Origin: a virus
IMG/VR virus record: IMGVR_UViG_3300030519_000035
Span: 1 to 31,495 of that record
Reading direction: 5' to 3' (one strand)
Length of the DNA stretch: 31,495 nt
Made by a program: the position numbers and the translations under genes. The notes under the pieces are model-generated. The model had not been told where the DNA came from. It made no database searches and was given only the letters and a program-made list of their open reading frames with translations. Positions 16,151 to 24,943 of this stretch are shown piece by piece (the stretch's first letter is position 1; each line of letters begins with the position of its first letter).

Positions 16151-16435
16151 ATGAAAACGTATGCGCGGATCGAGGACGGTGTGGTGGCGGAATTGCTGAC
16201 CACAGCCGGTGATATTGCCGAAATGTTCCATCCCGAGCTGACCTGGCTGGACGTGACCGCCGTCGCCGGCATTGCGGAAGGTTGGACCTTGGCCGGCACG
16301 ACATTCAGCCGTCCGCAAACTTCCGCACCGGAAGCTGCCATTCCGAGCCTCGCCGATTTACAGGCGCGCATGGCCGCATTGAGCACGGAGCTACAAGCAC
16401 TGGCCTCGTCCGGTCAGGCCGCATCGGCGCAGTGA
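16151..16435 (+). CDS. Small fibre accessory protein
   Basis: A 94-residue protein starting MKTYARIEDGVVAELLTTAGDIAEMFHPELTWLDVTAVAGIAEGWTL. Small proteins beginning in this way are common next to phage tail fibre genes and often act as fibre assembly partners. The C-terminus (LADLQARMAALSTELQALASS) is a probable amphipathic helix or coiled coil. The start is taken at ATG 16151, two bases after the stop of the fibre gene; an ATG at 16142 in the same frame overlaps that stop. The function is inferred from position and style. Confidence 0.68.
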   Translation: MKTYARIEDGVVAELLTTAGDIAEMFHPELTWLDVTAVAGIAEGWTLAGTTFSRPQTSAPEAAIPSLADLQARMAALSTELQALASSGQAASAQ

Positions 16436-16436
16436 G

Positions 16437-16964
16437 ATGATATCAAACGACCCGTCAACCGTTCCGGGGACCTTGCTTATGCCGACGCCAGCATCCCATG
16501 TCTGGAAGCCGAGCACCGCTCGTACGGTCGTCCTGGATGCGTTCATTCCGGTACCGCGCGGATCTACGGCAGCCGCGCCTCCGCCATTGAACTGGCCGAC
16601 GAAGGATCCTCAGGATATTCTTGACTACCAGTTCGATATTACGCCAGCGCTGGTCGGCAACAAAGGCGACTCGATCGCAACGCTCGACGTAACGACAGCG
16701 CCAGGCAACCCCGGCGATCTGGTTGTAAACCAGGTCACTGCCGATGGGGCAGTGGTCGTGCTTTGGCTTGCGGGCGGACAGGCCGGCACGGTTTATACCG
16801 TAACGATTCTGATCACCACGGTGAACGGCCGCAGCATACAGCGCAGCATTCTGCTCCCAGTATTGGAGCTGTCGATCCCGATTGCGCCGGCGACGGCTAT
16901 TCTGACCAACACCGGCGCCGTGCTGACCGATCAGAACGGAAACCCCGTTCTCGCCGCCTCCTGA
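16437..16964 (+). CDS. Phage fibre-tail adaptor-like protein
   Basis: A 175-residue protein one base after the previous stop. The segment PTKDPQDILDYQFDITPALVGNKGDSIATLDV, then VVVLWLAGGQAGTVYTVTILITTVNGRSIQRSILLPV, has the look of Ig-like fibre-tail adaptor proteins of phages, where a short strand pattern with LDYxFD and the closing RSILLPV are typical. It would join the baseplate to one of the large fibres encoded next. The C-terminal tail ILTNTGAVLTDQNGNPVLA is a repeat-like strand element. The call is from motif memory, and the family needs a profile search. Confidence 0.75.
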   Translation: MISNDPSTVPGTLLMPTPASHVWKPSTARTVVLDAFIPVPRGSTAAAPPPLNWPTKDPQDILDYQFDITPALVGNKGDSIATLDVTTAPGNPGDLVVNQVTADGAVVVLWLAGGQAGTVYTVTILITTVNGRSIQRSILLPVLELSIPIAPATAILTNTGAVLTDQNGNPVLAAS

Positions 16965-17070
16965 GCAGTGGGCGGCATCCCTCGCCGCCCTGCACCAAAA
17001 TTCTGCCCAGGCATCACCGGACCCGCCAGCGACCGCTGCGCGGGGCTTCCTGTTTGGAGTTCCGTCAGGC
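16965..17070. other. Intergenic gap with hairpin before large fibre gene
   Basis: A 106-base gap between the adaptor and the large fibre gene. It contains GGGCGGC (16970-16976), a 7-base loop, and GCCGCCC (16984-16990), a perfect 7-bp GC-rich hairpin just after the adaptor stop. No run of T follows, so an intrinsic terminator is not shown; it may reduce read-through or protect the upstream messenger end. A GGAG ribosome site lies at about 17056-17059. Nothing else is seen. Confidence 0.5.
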
Positions 17071-20000
17071 ATGCCGACGATCGATCAGCTCGCGCCCGCC
17101 ACCGCAGCCTCGGACAACGACGAGCTTATGGTGAGCCAGGCAGGCACCGCCCGAAAGATCACGCGCGCGCAAGTTCTGGCCGGCGTGCAACCGGAGCTCG
17201 CCATCGCCGCCGGCACGCTGATGGGCCGCTGCAGCGCTGGCACCGGCGCGCCGGAAACGCTCGCCGTTGGCGCCAACCTTGTGCTTGCCAACGGGACACT
17301 GTCGGCGCAGGCCGCTCCCTACACCGTGTCGCAGCTTCCGGCCGGAACCGTGCCAGCGTCCGGAGACAGCGTGCCGCTCGGCCAGTCCGGCGAGAACACC
17401 GCCGTGACGTATGGCCAGTTCATGAGCGGCTTGCCTGGGGTTGCCAATGTGGACGCCTCGCAAACGCTGGTTACACCGACCGGCGCATCTGGCGCGGTCA
17501 GGCTCGCCGACTATGCGGCGTCCACGCTCAGCAGCAGCGGCGGCACCATGGCGGGCGCCCTGACCCTGGCCTCCGACCCCGCGGCGCCGCTGCAAGCCGC
17601 CACGAAGAACTACGTGGACAATCAGGTCGCAACGCTGGTCCCGACGACGGGGGGAACGCTGGCCGGGGCGCTGACGCTTGCCGGCGACCCCACGAGTGCC
17701 CTGCAGGCCACGACCAAGCAATACACCGACGCGCAGGTTGCCACGGCCGTCCCAAAGACGGGGGGAACGCTGTCTGGGGCGCTGACGCTTGCTGGCGACC
17801 CCACGAGTGCCCTGCAGGCCGCGACAAAGCAATACACCGACGCGCAGGTTGCCACGGCCGTCCCGAAGTCCGGCGGAACCATGACGGGCCCGCTGATGCT
17901 TGCCGCCGACCCGGCGTCGCAACTGCAAGCGGCAACCAAGCAATACGCGGATGCGCGCGTGCTGCGCAGTGGCGATGCCCTGACCGGACCGCTGATGCTC
18001 GCGGCGGATCCGACCGCGGCGTCGCAGGCCGCCACCAAGAACTATGTCGATACCCAGCTCGGCACGGCGCTACCCAAGAGCGGCGGCGCGCTGACCGGCG
18101 TCCTGACCCTCGCGAGCGATCCGACCGCCTCCACCCAAGCGGCCACGAAGCGCTATGTGGATACGCAGGTGGCCACCGCCTTGCCGCTGAACGGCGGCAC
18201 GCTGGCGGGCGCCTTGATGCTTGCCAGCGACCCTGCCGCGGCAAGCCAGGCCGCCACCAAGCACTATGTCGATGGTCAGGTTGCGACCGCATTGCCGCTC
18301 GGCGGCGGCACGCTGACAGGTGCTTTGTCGCTGGCCAGCGACCCTACCGCAGCGAGCCAGGCCGCCACCAAGCACTATGTGGACACCCAGGTGGCCGCCG
18401 CGGTGCCGCTGAGCGGCGGCACGCTGACGGGCGTCTTGACGCTGGCCAGCGACCCCACCGCTGCGAGCCAGGCCGCCACCAAACACTATGTGGACGCACA
18501 GGTCGCGACCGCCTTGCCACTCGGCGGCGGGACGCTGACCGGCGCGCTGACTTTGCCAGCCAATCCCACGTCCGCCCTGCAGGCAGCAACGAAACAATAC
18601 GTCGATGCCGCCGGCGGCGCTACGACGGGAGAAATCAACGTCAAGTCCGCGCCGTACAGCGCGAAGGTCGACGGCACGACCGATGATACGGCGGCATTCA
18701 AGGCAGCCTATCAGGCGGCCCCCGCCGGCTCGGTGATCTTCGTGCCAAACGGCGTGACGGTGCTGCAGAATCCAAACACGTGGGGCATCTCGCTTACCAA
18801 GCTGGTAAAGTGGGCCGTTGATGGAACGACGCTGCCGGACGGAACCTCGCTGGCGAGCGCAATCTCCGGAGGCACCCCCGCCGCGAATTTTTTGCCCGGC
18901 ATCGTTGTCGGAAATAGCAGCGTCAGTTCCGAAGCCAGCCGGTGCGGCTCGCAGCCTACCGACTTCGCCGTGCGACATGCCGCATACGTCGCGAATCACA
19001 GCGGCGGCACGGCCGGTTATGTCAGTTGCAACGATCGCACCGACACGATCATCTACGGTGCTCCCAACAATTACATTTGGGGCGGCCTGGACCGCCTGCT
19101 CTGGTGCGGCACGCAGACAGGGTCCTCGGCGACGCCGGCACAGCACGTCGGGCGCTACATCCAGACGATCCGCCAAGCCACGACGACCGGCCAGCCCCAG
19201 CCACAGTTGTGGGCAGCCTGCCTTGAATACCGGGACACCACCGGTCAGCCCTCAAGTGCGGTGAACGCTGCGCTGACCATCGAAATGGATTGGTACGGCA
19301 ACGGCGCCGACGATGCAAATAACCGAGCAATACAGTCCCTGGTTGTCGGCCAGGCCAGTTCTACCGGCAGCCCCGTCCAGATTTCGACCATCATTGGGGC
19401 TTATCTCGCGGCCGGCTCCTCAGGCTATGCTTACAGCGTGTTCCGCGTCGCGATTCCGTTCTCGACAGCGGTGCTGGATACGACCGCCGCCCAGCAGATG
19501 ACCGGCGCCGCGGCGATTAAAATGGCCGCCGGTCATGCGATTGCCTTCGAACCGACCAATAGCTATCGGCTGGCGTTCGACAACACGACCAATTCGCTTC
19601 GCTGGTCTGCGGCTACCCAATCATGCATCGTCGGCAAGGGTATCGCGGTCGGCTGGCAGACGGTCTGCGCCGGAACTACGACGCTCACCAGTTCCGCAGC
19701 CGGCAACATCGTCTTTCTGGCGGGCAGTGGATCAGCTTATACGATCACGCTGCCCGCTGCCAGCTCGATGGCTCCCGGTTCAGGCTTCACGTTCTCCGTT
19801 CTGGGCACGGCGGCTGCCACCATCGCCCCCGCTGGGTCCGATACGATCGACTGCCCGCCCGTGGTTCTGCATCAGAACGACCGCTACCACATCGTTGCGG
19901 ATGGCAGTGGCGCCTGGCGCGAGGTCTTCCGCGCCAATCTCGTCAACCCGCGATTCGCGGCGCCGCCGGTGCTGCCCAGTTACACGGTCGCCGCTCTCCC

Positions 20001-20142
20001 GACCGCGGTTGCAGGTGCCAAGGCATTCGCCAGCAACGGACGCAAGCCGAGCGAGGCCGCCGCGGCGGGAACTGGCGTCGAGGTCTTCTACGACGGCGCT
20101 CACTGGATATCGGTCTGCGGCGGCACTCAGGTTCTGGCCTGA
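17071..20142 (+). CDS. Large tail fibre with ten tandem 37-residue repeats
   Basis: A 1023-residue protein. Residues 1-80 (PTIDQLAPATAASDNDELMV, then GTLMGRCSAGTGAPETLAVG) form an anchor module shared with the next fibre gene. Residues 157-518 hold ten tandem repeats of about 37 residues built on GGTLxGALTLAxDPTxxxQAATKxYVDxQVATAxP; such phage fibre repeats form a long trimeric shaft. Residues from about 520 (SAKVDGTTDDTAAFKAAYQAAPAGSVIFVPNG) look like the start of a pectate-lyase-like beta-helix domain, and a large unassigned domain follows (DRTDTIIYGAPNNYIWGG, YIQTIRQATTTGQ). The final region, about residues 870-1023, has VFLAGSGSAYTITLPAA and ends in SNGRKPSEAAAAGTGVEVFYDGAHW, a common fibre C-terminus. 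It probably binds host surface polysaccharide. Confidence 0.85.
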   Translation: MPTIDQLAPATAASDNDELMVSQAGTARKITRAQVLAGVQPELAIAAGTLMGRCSAGTGAPETLAVGANLVLANGTLSAQAAPYTVSQLPAGTVPASGDSVPLGQSGENTAVTYGQFMSGLPGVANVDASQTLVTPTGASGAVRLADYAASTLSSSGGTMAGALTLASDPAAPLQAATKNYVDNQVATLVPTTGGTLAGALTLAGDPTSALQATTKQYTDAQVATAVPKTGGTLSGALTLAGDPTSALQAATKQYTDAQVATAVPKSGGTMTGPLMLAADPASQLQAATKQYADARVLRSGDALTGPLMLAADPTAASQAATKNYVDTQLGTALPKSGGALTGVLTLASDPTASTQAATKRYVDTQVATALPLNGGTLAGALMLASDPAAASQAATKHYVDGQVATALPLGGGTLTGALSLASDPTAASQAATKHYVDTQVAAAVPLSGGTLTGVLTLASDPTAASQAATKHYVDAQVATALPLGGGTLTGALTLPANPTSALQAATKQYVDAAGGATTGEINVKSAPYSAKVDGTTDDTAAFKAAYQAAPAGSVIFVPNGVTVLQNPNTWGISLTKLVKWAVDGTTLPDGTSLASAISGGTPAANFLPGIVVGNSSVSSEASRCGSQPTDFAVRHAAYVANHSGGTAGYVSCNDRTDTIIYGAPNNYIWGGLDRLLWCGTQTGSSATPAQHVGRYIQTIRQATTTGQPQPQLWAACLEYRDTTGQPSSAVNAALTIEMDWYGNGADDANNRAIQSLVVGQASSTGSPVQISTIIGAYLAAGSSGYAYSVFRVAIPFSTAVLDTTAAQQMTGAAAIKMAAGHAIAFEPTNSYRLAFDNTTNSLRWSAATQSCIVGKGIAVGWQTVCAGTTTLTSSAAGNIVFLAGSGSAYTITLPAASSMAPGSGFTFSVLGTAAATIAPAGSDTIDCPPVVLHQNDRYHIVADGSGAWREVFRANLVNPRFAAPPVLPSYTVAALPTAVAGAKAFASNGRKPSEAAAAGTGVEVFYDGAHWISVCGGTQVLA
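17539..18624 (+). repeat. Ten tandem 111-bp coding repeats in fibre shaft
   Basis: Units start at 17539, 17650, 17761, 17872, 17971, 18082, 18193, 18304, 18415 and 18526. Most are 111 bases (37 codons); the fourth and tenth are 99 bases. The core is QAATKxYVD. Units 2 and 3 differ at only 8 of 111 bases by my count, which suggests a recent duplication or gene conversion. Confidence 0.9.
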
Positions 20143-20202
20143 CGATACGGCCCTGCGGCCAGGCGGTCCGTTCCCCTCTTCTCTCTTGTACGGATTCACG
20201 CA

Positions 20203-22866
20203 ATGCCGACAATCTCGCAGCTTCCGGCCGCGGCCCAGGCCAATGCCGCCGATGAGGTACCGCTCAGCCAAGGGGGCAGCGCCAGGTCAGTCAGCGTCGG
20301 CTCGCTGCTTGCCGGCACCCAACCCGCCATAATCACCGACCAGGGCACGCTGCTCGGGCGCACAAGCATGGGGCCTGGTGGCCCCGAACCCGTCTCGGTC
20401 GGGACCGGGTTGGCCATCAACGCAACGACGCTGTGCGCGAACGGGGCAGATCACGCCGCGTTCGCGCCTCAGCCGACACTCGAGACCACCGACCAGGTTG
20501 TCCTCAACAGCGCAGGCGCTCCCAAGCTGCTGGATCTTGGCTTGCTGCGCGGTCTGTTCTCGGCTGGGCAGAATATTACGATCGATCCTACCGGCATCAT
20601 TGCCGCCACCGGCACCGGTGCGACCGAGCCGAGCTTCCTGGTCGGCGCGGCCGATCCGGCGCCCGGCATCGGCAAGAATGGCGACAGCTACCTCAATGCG
20701 ACAACCGGCAAGGTGTTTGCCAAGGAAGCTGCCGCCTGGACCGACACCGGCACCAATCTGCGGGGTCCGCAAGGGCCAGCCGGGCAAGCCGGGCAGCCCG
20801 GCGCGACGGGTCCGCAGGGGGCGGCCGGATCCAGCACCAGCATCACGCAGGCGCCGGCGGTCACCACGATGGCTGCGACCGACCTCGTGGGCATCAGCCA
20901 TGCCGGTGCGGACCATTCCATCACACTGGCGAACCTGCTGAACGCTGAAACGATCGACCAGGGCGCCGCGGCGGCACCGGCGAGCGACACCGATGCATTC
21001 TGGGTGGGCCAAGGCAGCAGCACGCTGCGGGTGCAGACGCTGTCAGCGCTATGGACCTGGATCGCCGCCAAGCTTCCCGGATACCAGGCGCCCGTCACCG
21101 AAGTGACGGCCAACCTGACATTGGACGCGACGCTTGCCGGCCATCTGCTGATTTGCTCACAGCCCGTCTCCGTCACGGCAGGTATTGGCGTCACGACGGG
21201 TTTCACCTGCCGCGTCCTGAACGTATCGGTCGGCAACGTCACCTTGGGGGGCATGACCACTTCCAGCGGGTCGTCGATACTGCAAGCCAACCAGCTCGCC
21301 GAGGTCAGCGCCGGCGCCTATTCCGGCGGCACCATCGTGTTCGCAGCGATCAGCGGGGGCATGGTGTTGCCGGTTCCGGGGCAGGTTACCGCCCTCACGA
21401 TCGGTACGGTCACGAGCAGTAGCGTGCCGCTGTCCTGGACAGCGCCGGGCGCCGGTGGCCCGGCTTCCGGCTACACGGTCAACTACCGTGTGACCGGGAC
21501 CAGTGCCTGGGCCGCGGCGGCGACGGCCGTACCCGGCTTGACCTTTGCCGTCGTCGGGCTGTCGGCCAGCACCGGCTACGATTTCGAGGTCATCGCGACC
21601 AACGCGACAGGCAGCGGCCCAGCATCTTCCGTGGTCAGCACCACCACCGCAGCGCCTGCGACGCTGCCGCCGGGCCAGCCAATGGGCTTGTCGGCCGGCA
21701 CGCTCACCAGCAGCAGCGTGGCGCTGTCCTGGACCGCGCCGAGTGGCGGAGGGGCCGCCGCTGGCTACACCGTGCAGTATTGTGCGCATGGCACGGGGAA
21801 TTGGATTACGGCGCAAACGGGCGTCGCCACCGCGTCGTACACCGTCACCAGCCTATCGGCATCGACGCAGTACGATTTCCAGGTCATCGCCACGAACGCG
21901 GCAGGCGCCGGCCCTGCTTCGCCCGTCATCAGTGCAACGACTCCGATGGCGCCGCCAGGCCAGGTCACCGGCCTCACCGCGGGCACCGCTTCCGCTGTGT
22001 CCGTTCCGCTCGCCTGGACTGCGCCTGGAGCCGGCGGCGCGCCATCCGGCTACACGGTGAAGGTTCGTGTGACGGGACAGACCGCCTGGACCACGGCGAC
22101 CAGCAACGCCACCGGTACCAGCTACACTGTTGCCGGCCTGACCTCGAGCACAAGCTACGACTTCGAAGTGATCGCGAGCAATACGGGCGGCAGCGGTCCG
22201 GCCTCCGCCGTCGTCACCGCCACCACCGCGCTTGCAGCGCCTGGCGCCATCACCACCCTGACCGCCGGTGCGGCAACCACCAGTACCGTGCCGTTGTCCT
22301 GGACGGCTCCTGCCGGAGGCGGCGCGGTCGCCGGCTATACGGTGCAGTGTCGTCTGCACGGCGCCGCGTCCTGGACCACGGCGAGCAGCGCAGTGACTGC
22401 GACCACTTTCACCGTGACTGGTTTGACTCCCGGCGCGACATACGACTTCCAGGTGTATGCAACGAATGCAGCGGGCACCGGGACGGCGGCCACGCTGTCC
22501 AGCGTCGCCACGGCGGCAGCCAGCAACTACGTGCTGACACCCGGATGGCTACCCGCAACGGGTTCGACCTGGACCTCGACAGCCAGCGGTATCGGCGTAA
22601 ACGCGAACGACAACAGCGCCTCGACCGACGGCGGCCATGCCGTGCCGGTCAGTGTGGCGTTCGTCTGGTCCGCCAGCAACACAATCTCACCGACCTCGTC
22701 CCAGCAACCGGGCGCCCAGTTCAGCAACAACGGACACAACTACTGGGGCGCCTACGTCAACGGACCCGGCACGCCTGGCAACTACTTCCTGTGGGCGATC
22801 GCCAAGGACGTGGGAGCCAACGTAGTGGCGGCCTGCGTGTTCCCCAGCGCCTTCACCTTCACCTGA
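20203..22866 (+). CDS. Large tail fibre with collagen-like segment and four FN3 domains
   Basis: An 887-residue protein. Residues 1-80 (PTISQLPAAAQANAADEVPL, GTLLGRTSMGPGGPEPVSVG) repeat the anchor of the previous fibre, so both probably bind the same baseplate or fibre site. A middle region with GIGKNGDSYLNATTGKVFAKEA, a typical fibre strand motif, leads into seven Gly-X-Y triplets (residues of about 188-208, starting GPQGPAGQAG), likely a short collagen-like triple helix. After a mixed region come four fibronectin type III domains at about residues 390-482, 489-581, 585-676 and 680-773, each with an SxxVPLSWTAP strand and a YDFxVxATNAxGxGP strand. The C-terminus is a separate beta-rich domain. 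FN3 repeats on phage fibres are thought to bind cell-surface carbohydrate. Confidence 0.86.
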   Translation: MPTISQLPAAAQANAADEVPLSQGGSARSVSVGSLLAGTQPAIITDQGTLLGRTSMGPGGPEPVSVGTGLAINATTLCANGADHAAFAPQPTLETTDQVVLNSAGAPKLLDLGLLRGLFSAGQNITIDPTGIIAATGTGATEPSFLVGAADPAPGIGKNGDSYLNATTGKVFAKEAAAWTDTGTNLRGPQGPAGQAGQPGATGPQGAAGSSTSITQAPAVTTMAATDLVGISHAGADHSITLANLLNAETIDQGAAAAPASDTDAFWVGQGSSTLRVQTLSALWTWIAAKLPGYQAPVTEVTANLTLDATLAGHLLICSQPVSVTAGIGVTTGFTCRVLNVSVGNVTLGGMTTSSGSSILQANQLAEVSAGAYSGGTIVFAAISGGMVLPVPGQVTALTIGTVTSSSVPLSWTAPGAGGPASGYTVNYRVTGTSAWAAAATAVPGLTFAVVGLSASTGYDFEVIATNATGSGPASSVVSTTTAAPATLPPGQPMGLSAGTLTSSSVALSWTAPSGGGAAAGYTVQYCAHGTGNWITAQTGVATASYTVTSLSASTQYDFQVIATNAAGAGPASPVISATTPMAPPGQVTGLTAGTASAVSVPLAWTAPGAGGAPSGYTVKVRVTGQTAWTTATSNATGTSYTVAGLTSSTSYDFEVIASNTGGSGPASAVVTATTALAAPGAITTLTAGAATTSTVPLSWTAPAGGGAVAGYTVQCRLHGAASWTTASSAVTATTFTVTGLTPGATYDFQVYATNAAGTGTAATLSSVATAAASNYVLTPGWLPATGSTWTSTASGIGVNANDNSASTDGGHAVPVSVAFVWSASNTISPTSSQQPGAQFSNNGHNYWGAYVNGPGTPGNYFLWAIAKDVGANVVAACVFPSAFTFT
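21370..22521 (+). repeat. Four tandem fibronectin type III coding repeats
   Basis: Four units of about 285-295 bases, each encoding the strand motif VPLSWTAP (or a close variant), an AGYTVxxR or YTVQY strand, and the closing YDFxVIATNAxG strand. The units are clearly similar in protein and less so in DNA, so they are older than the shaft repeats of the gene before. Spacing between units is near constant. Confidence 0.85.
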
Positions 22867-22879
22867 GCGGGGGATTTGC

Positions 22880-24943
22880 ATGTCCGTGGCACTCGTCGCA
22901 CCCGGCAGAGCGATGGCCCTTGCCGGGAATGGCGCCGTCGCGCTCTGGCAACGGCTCGCCGGGGCCGGCGGCGGTTCGGCTACCGGCTCCGGCCCGAGCG
23001 CGTCCGGCATCGCCGGTCTGTCGGGTTGGTGGGATGCCAGCTCGTACGGGGGCATGCTTGATGCCAACGGCAACGCGATCCCTGCCTGGAACAGCACGGT
23101 CGGGAGCCTGACGGACAACAGCGGCGGCGGACGGCCGATGACGGTGTACCGCGCGGCCGGCAGCGGACAGAACGCCACGGCGACGCCGCGTCTGTCCGGG
23201 TTGCTGGGCGGACTCGGCGCCACCGTCGCCGGCGGCACCTGGACGCCCTCGCTCGATCCCGACCTGGGGTTTCGCGTGTCCGGGATTTCGATGGCCTCGG
23301 GGCAGGCATGGACGCGGTTCCTGGTCTGGTCGCGCCCCAACTGGCGGCAGTCGAGCGGCAAGGATTCCGAGCCGGTCGCCCTGCTGACCAGCGGCAGCAT
23401 CGTGGTGCTGCAGGCGGACAGCGCTGGCGGCAGCAACCGCCTGATCCTGTTCCCGGGCGCGCAGCAAACCGTGCTCACGTCCAGCCTGACGCGCCGGCAC
23501 ACGCACTCGGTTATCCTGCGCAACACGCCGGGCGCCGGCGTGGATGTGTGGCTCGACGGAACGCAGGTTGCCACCGGAGCCGCGAACCCGATCGGTTCCG
23601 CCGCCGCGTCATTGCTGTTCCTGCATGACGGCACGTCGAACGGCGCCGCGCAATGTTGGTTTCATGAAGCGGCGAGTTGGGAACGAGCGCTGACCGGCGC
23701 CGACATCGCCACGCTGCTGACCGCGGCGGCGCGCTGGACCCGCGGCCCGCGCAAGGGGGTTGTGCTTCTGTTCACCGGGCAGTCCAACGCGGTGTACGCC
23801 ACGCTTTCCGACGGCGCCGGGATGCTGCTGGCGCAGGGCGTGGCCTGGTACCTGGGCGCGCTTGCCTGGGGCATGTTCGCCTCGAACGCAGTAGGCAGCG
23901 CCACCGAGGTCGGCGGTCACGGCATCTATGCGGCCCCGCCCTATGCGGGTGACTTCGTGCACAACCCCGGCGATGGCAGCGACCCATCCACCTGGGCCGA
24001 GGGTGCCGACGGGCAATGGGTGCAGACCTTCATGTCCGCGCAGTCCGCCCCGGATCTGGCCGATTGCGATGCGATCGTCTGGTGGTGGTCGGAAACCGAC
24101 AGCACGCGCGCCTACACCGAGAAGGCGACATTCGAAGCGGCGGCCAGGCGATGGCTGGCGCTGGAGCGCGGCATGGTGCCAGGCGCAACCGCCGGCTCCT
24201 TGCCGCTGATCTGGTGGAACGCCATGCCATTCGGCTCCGGCACCGATAACGGCACACAGATGCACCGGGAGGCGGTGGCGGCGCTTGCGGCTGACGCCAC
24301 GCAGAACGTGGCGATCGGCCTGCCGATGACCGCGGGCGCGCTGCCCCGCGGCGCGGCGCCGAACGGTGACGGAACGTGGTCCGGCGGCGATTACAATCAC
24401 CTCGACAGCATCGACAATATAGGCTTTGCCCGGCTCGCGGCGCCGGTGGTGGCGCGCGCAATCCTGTCGTCGCGCGGGGGCGATTCGATTGCTGCCATTC
24501 CCGTTGGCGTGCCCGCAGCAGGTGGCCCGCGCATCGCGAGCGCACAGTATACCAGCCCGACCACCGTGCTACTGACCGTGGTCCACGACGCCGGCACCGA
24601 TCTGCGCGTACCGTTGCTCGCCGCGCACGGAGCGGGCTTTGCCGTCATGGATGGCGGGTCCGTCGCCTCGCCGGGCACGGTCCGGACGGCCGTCGCCTGC
24701 ATCAGGGTGGACGCCACGCATCTGCAGATCACGCTGGCCAGCCCGCTGGTGAACCCGGCCACGGAATGCCTGCTGTTCTACCCCTACGGCCATGGCTTTA
24801 TCGGTCGCGGCAACGTCGTGACCGATAATTTCTCGGCTTTGCCAAGCCCGCCGGGCTGGAACATCGGGGGCGATCTCGGCAGCGCCTGGGTGCTCGACTG
24901 TCCGCTCGCCGCCACGACAGTGCCGATCGTTCTGCACACCTGA
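22880..24943 (+). CDS. Tail protein with LamG-like and SGNH esterase-like domains
   Basis: A 687-residue protein after the fibres. Residues of about 45-260 start with IAGLSGWWDASSYGGML and end with LFLHDGTSNGAAQCWFHEAASWERALTGADIATLL, the plan of a concanavalin/LamG-like carbohydrate-binding domain. Residues of about 295-520 resemble SGNH/GDSL esterases of the sialate O-acetylesterase/CE6 style: LLFTGQSNAVY (Ser302 in GQSN), GGHGIYAAPP, LIWWNAMPFGSGTDNGTQ (possible oxyanion Asn), and GDYNHLDSIDNIGFARLA with Asp504 and His507 in a DxxH arrangement. The C-terminal part is beta-rich. The enzyme could deacetylate host capsule or O-antigen during adsorption. Catalysis is inferred from motifs; the substrate is unknown. 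Confidence 0.78.
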   Translation: MSVALVAPGRAMALAGNGAVALWQRLAGAGGGSATGSGPSASGIAGLSGWWDASSYGGMLDANGNAIPAWNSTVGSLTDNSGGGRPMTVYRAAGSGQNATATPRLSGLLGGLGATVAGGTWTPSLDPDLGFRVSGISMASGQAWTRFLVWSRPNWRQSSGKDSEPVALLTSGSIVVLQADSAGGSNRLILFPGAQQTVLTSSLTRRHTHSVILRNTPGAGVDVWLDGTQVATGAANPIGSAAASLLFLHDGTSNGAAQCWFHEAASWERALTGADIATLLTAAARWTRGPRKGVVLLFTGQSNAVYATLSDGAGMLLAQGVAWYLGALAWGMFASNAVGSATEVGGHGIYAAPPYAGDFVHNPGDGSDPSTWAEGADGQWVQTFMSAQSAPDLADCDAIVWWWSETDSTRAYTEKATFEAAARRWLALERGMVPGATAGSLPLIWWNAMPFGSGTDNGTQMHREAVAALAADATQNVAIGLPMTAGALPRGAAPNGDGTWSGGDYNHLDSIDNIGFARLAAPVVARAILSSRGGDSIAAIPVGVPAAGGPRIASAQYTSPTTVLLTVVHDAGTDLRVPLLAAHGAGFAVMDGGSVASPGTVRTAVACIRVDATHLQITLASPLVNPATECLLFYPYGHGFIGRGNVVTDNFSALPSPPGWNIGGDLGSAWVLDCPLAATTVPIVLHT

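Noticed and set aside
21780-23111. 443-residue plus-strand open frame across the FN3 fibre and esterase genes
   Set aside because: Out-of-frame shadow; Arg/His/Gly-rich with no domains and spanning two real genes.
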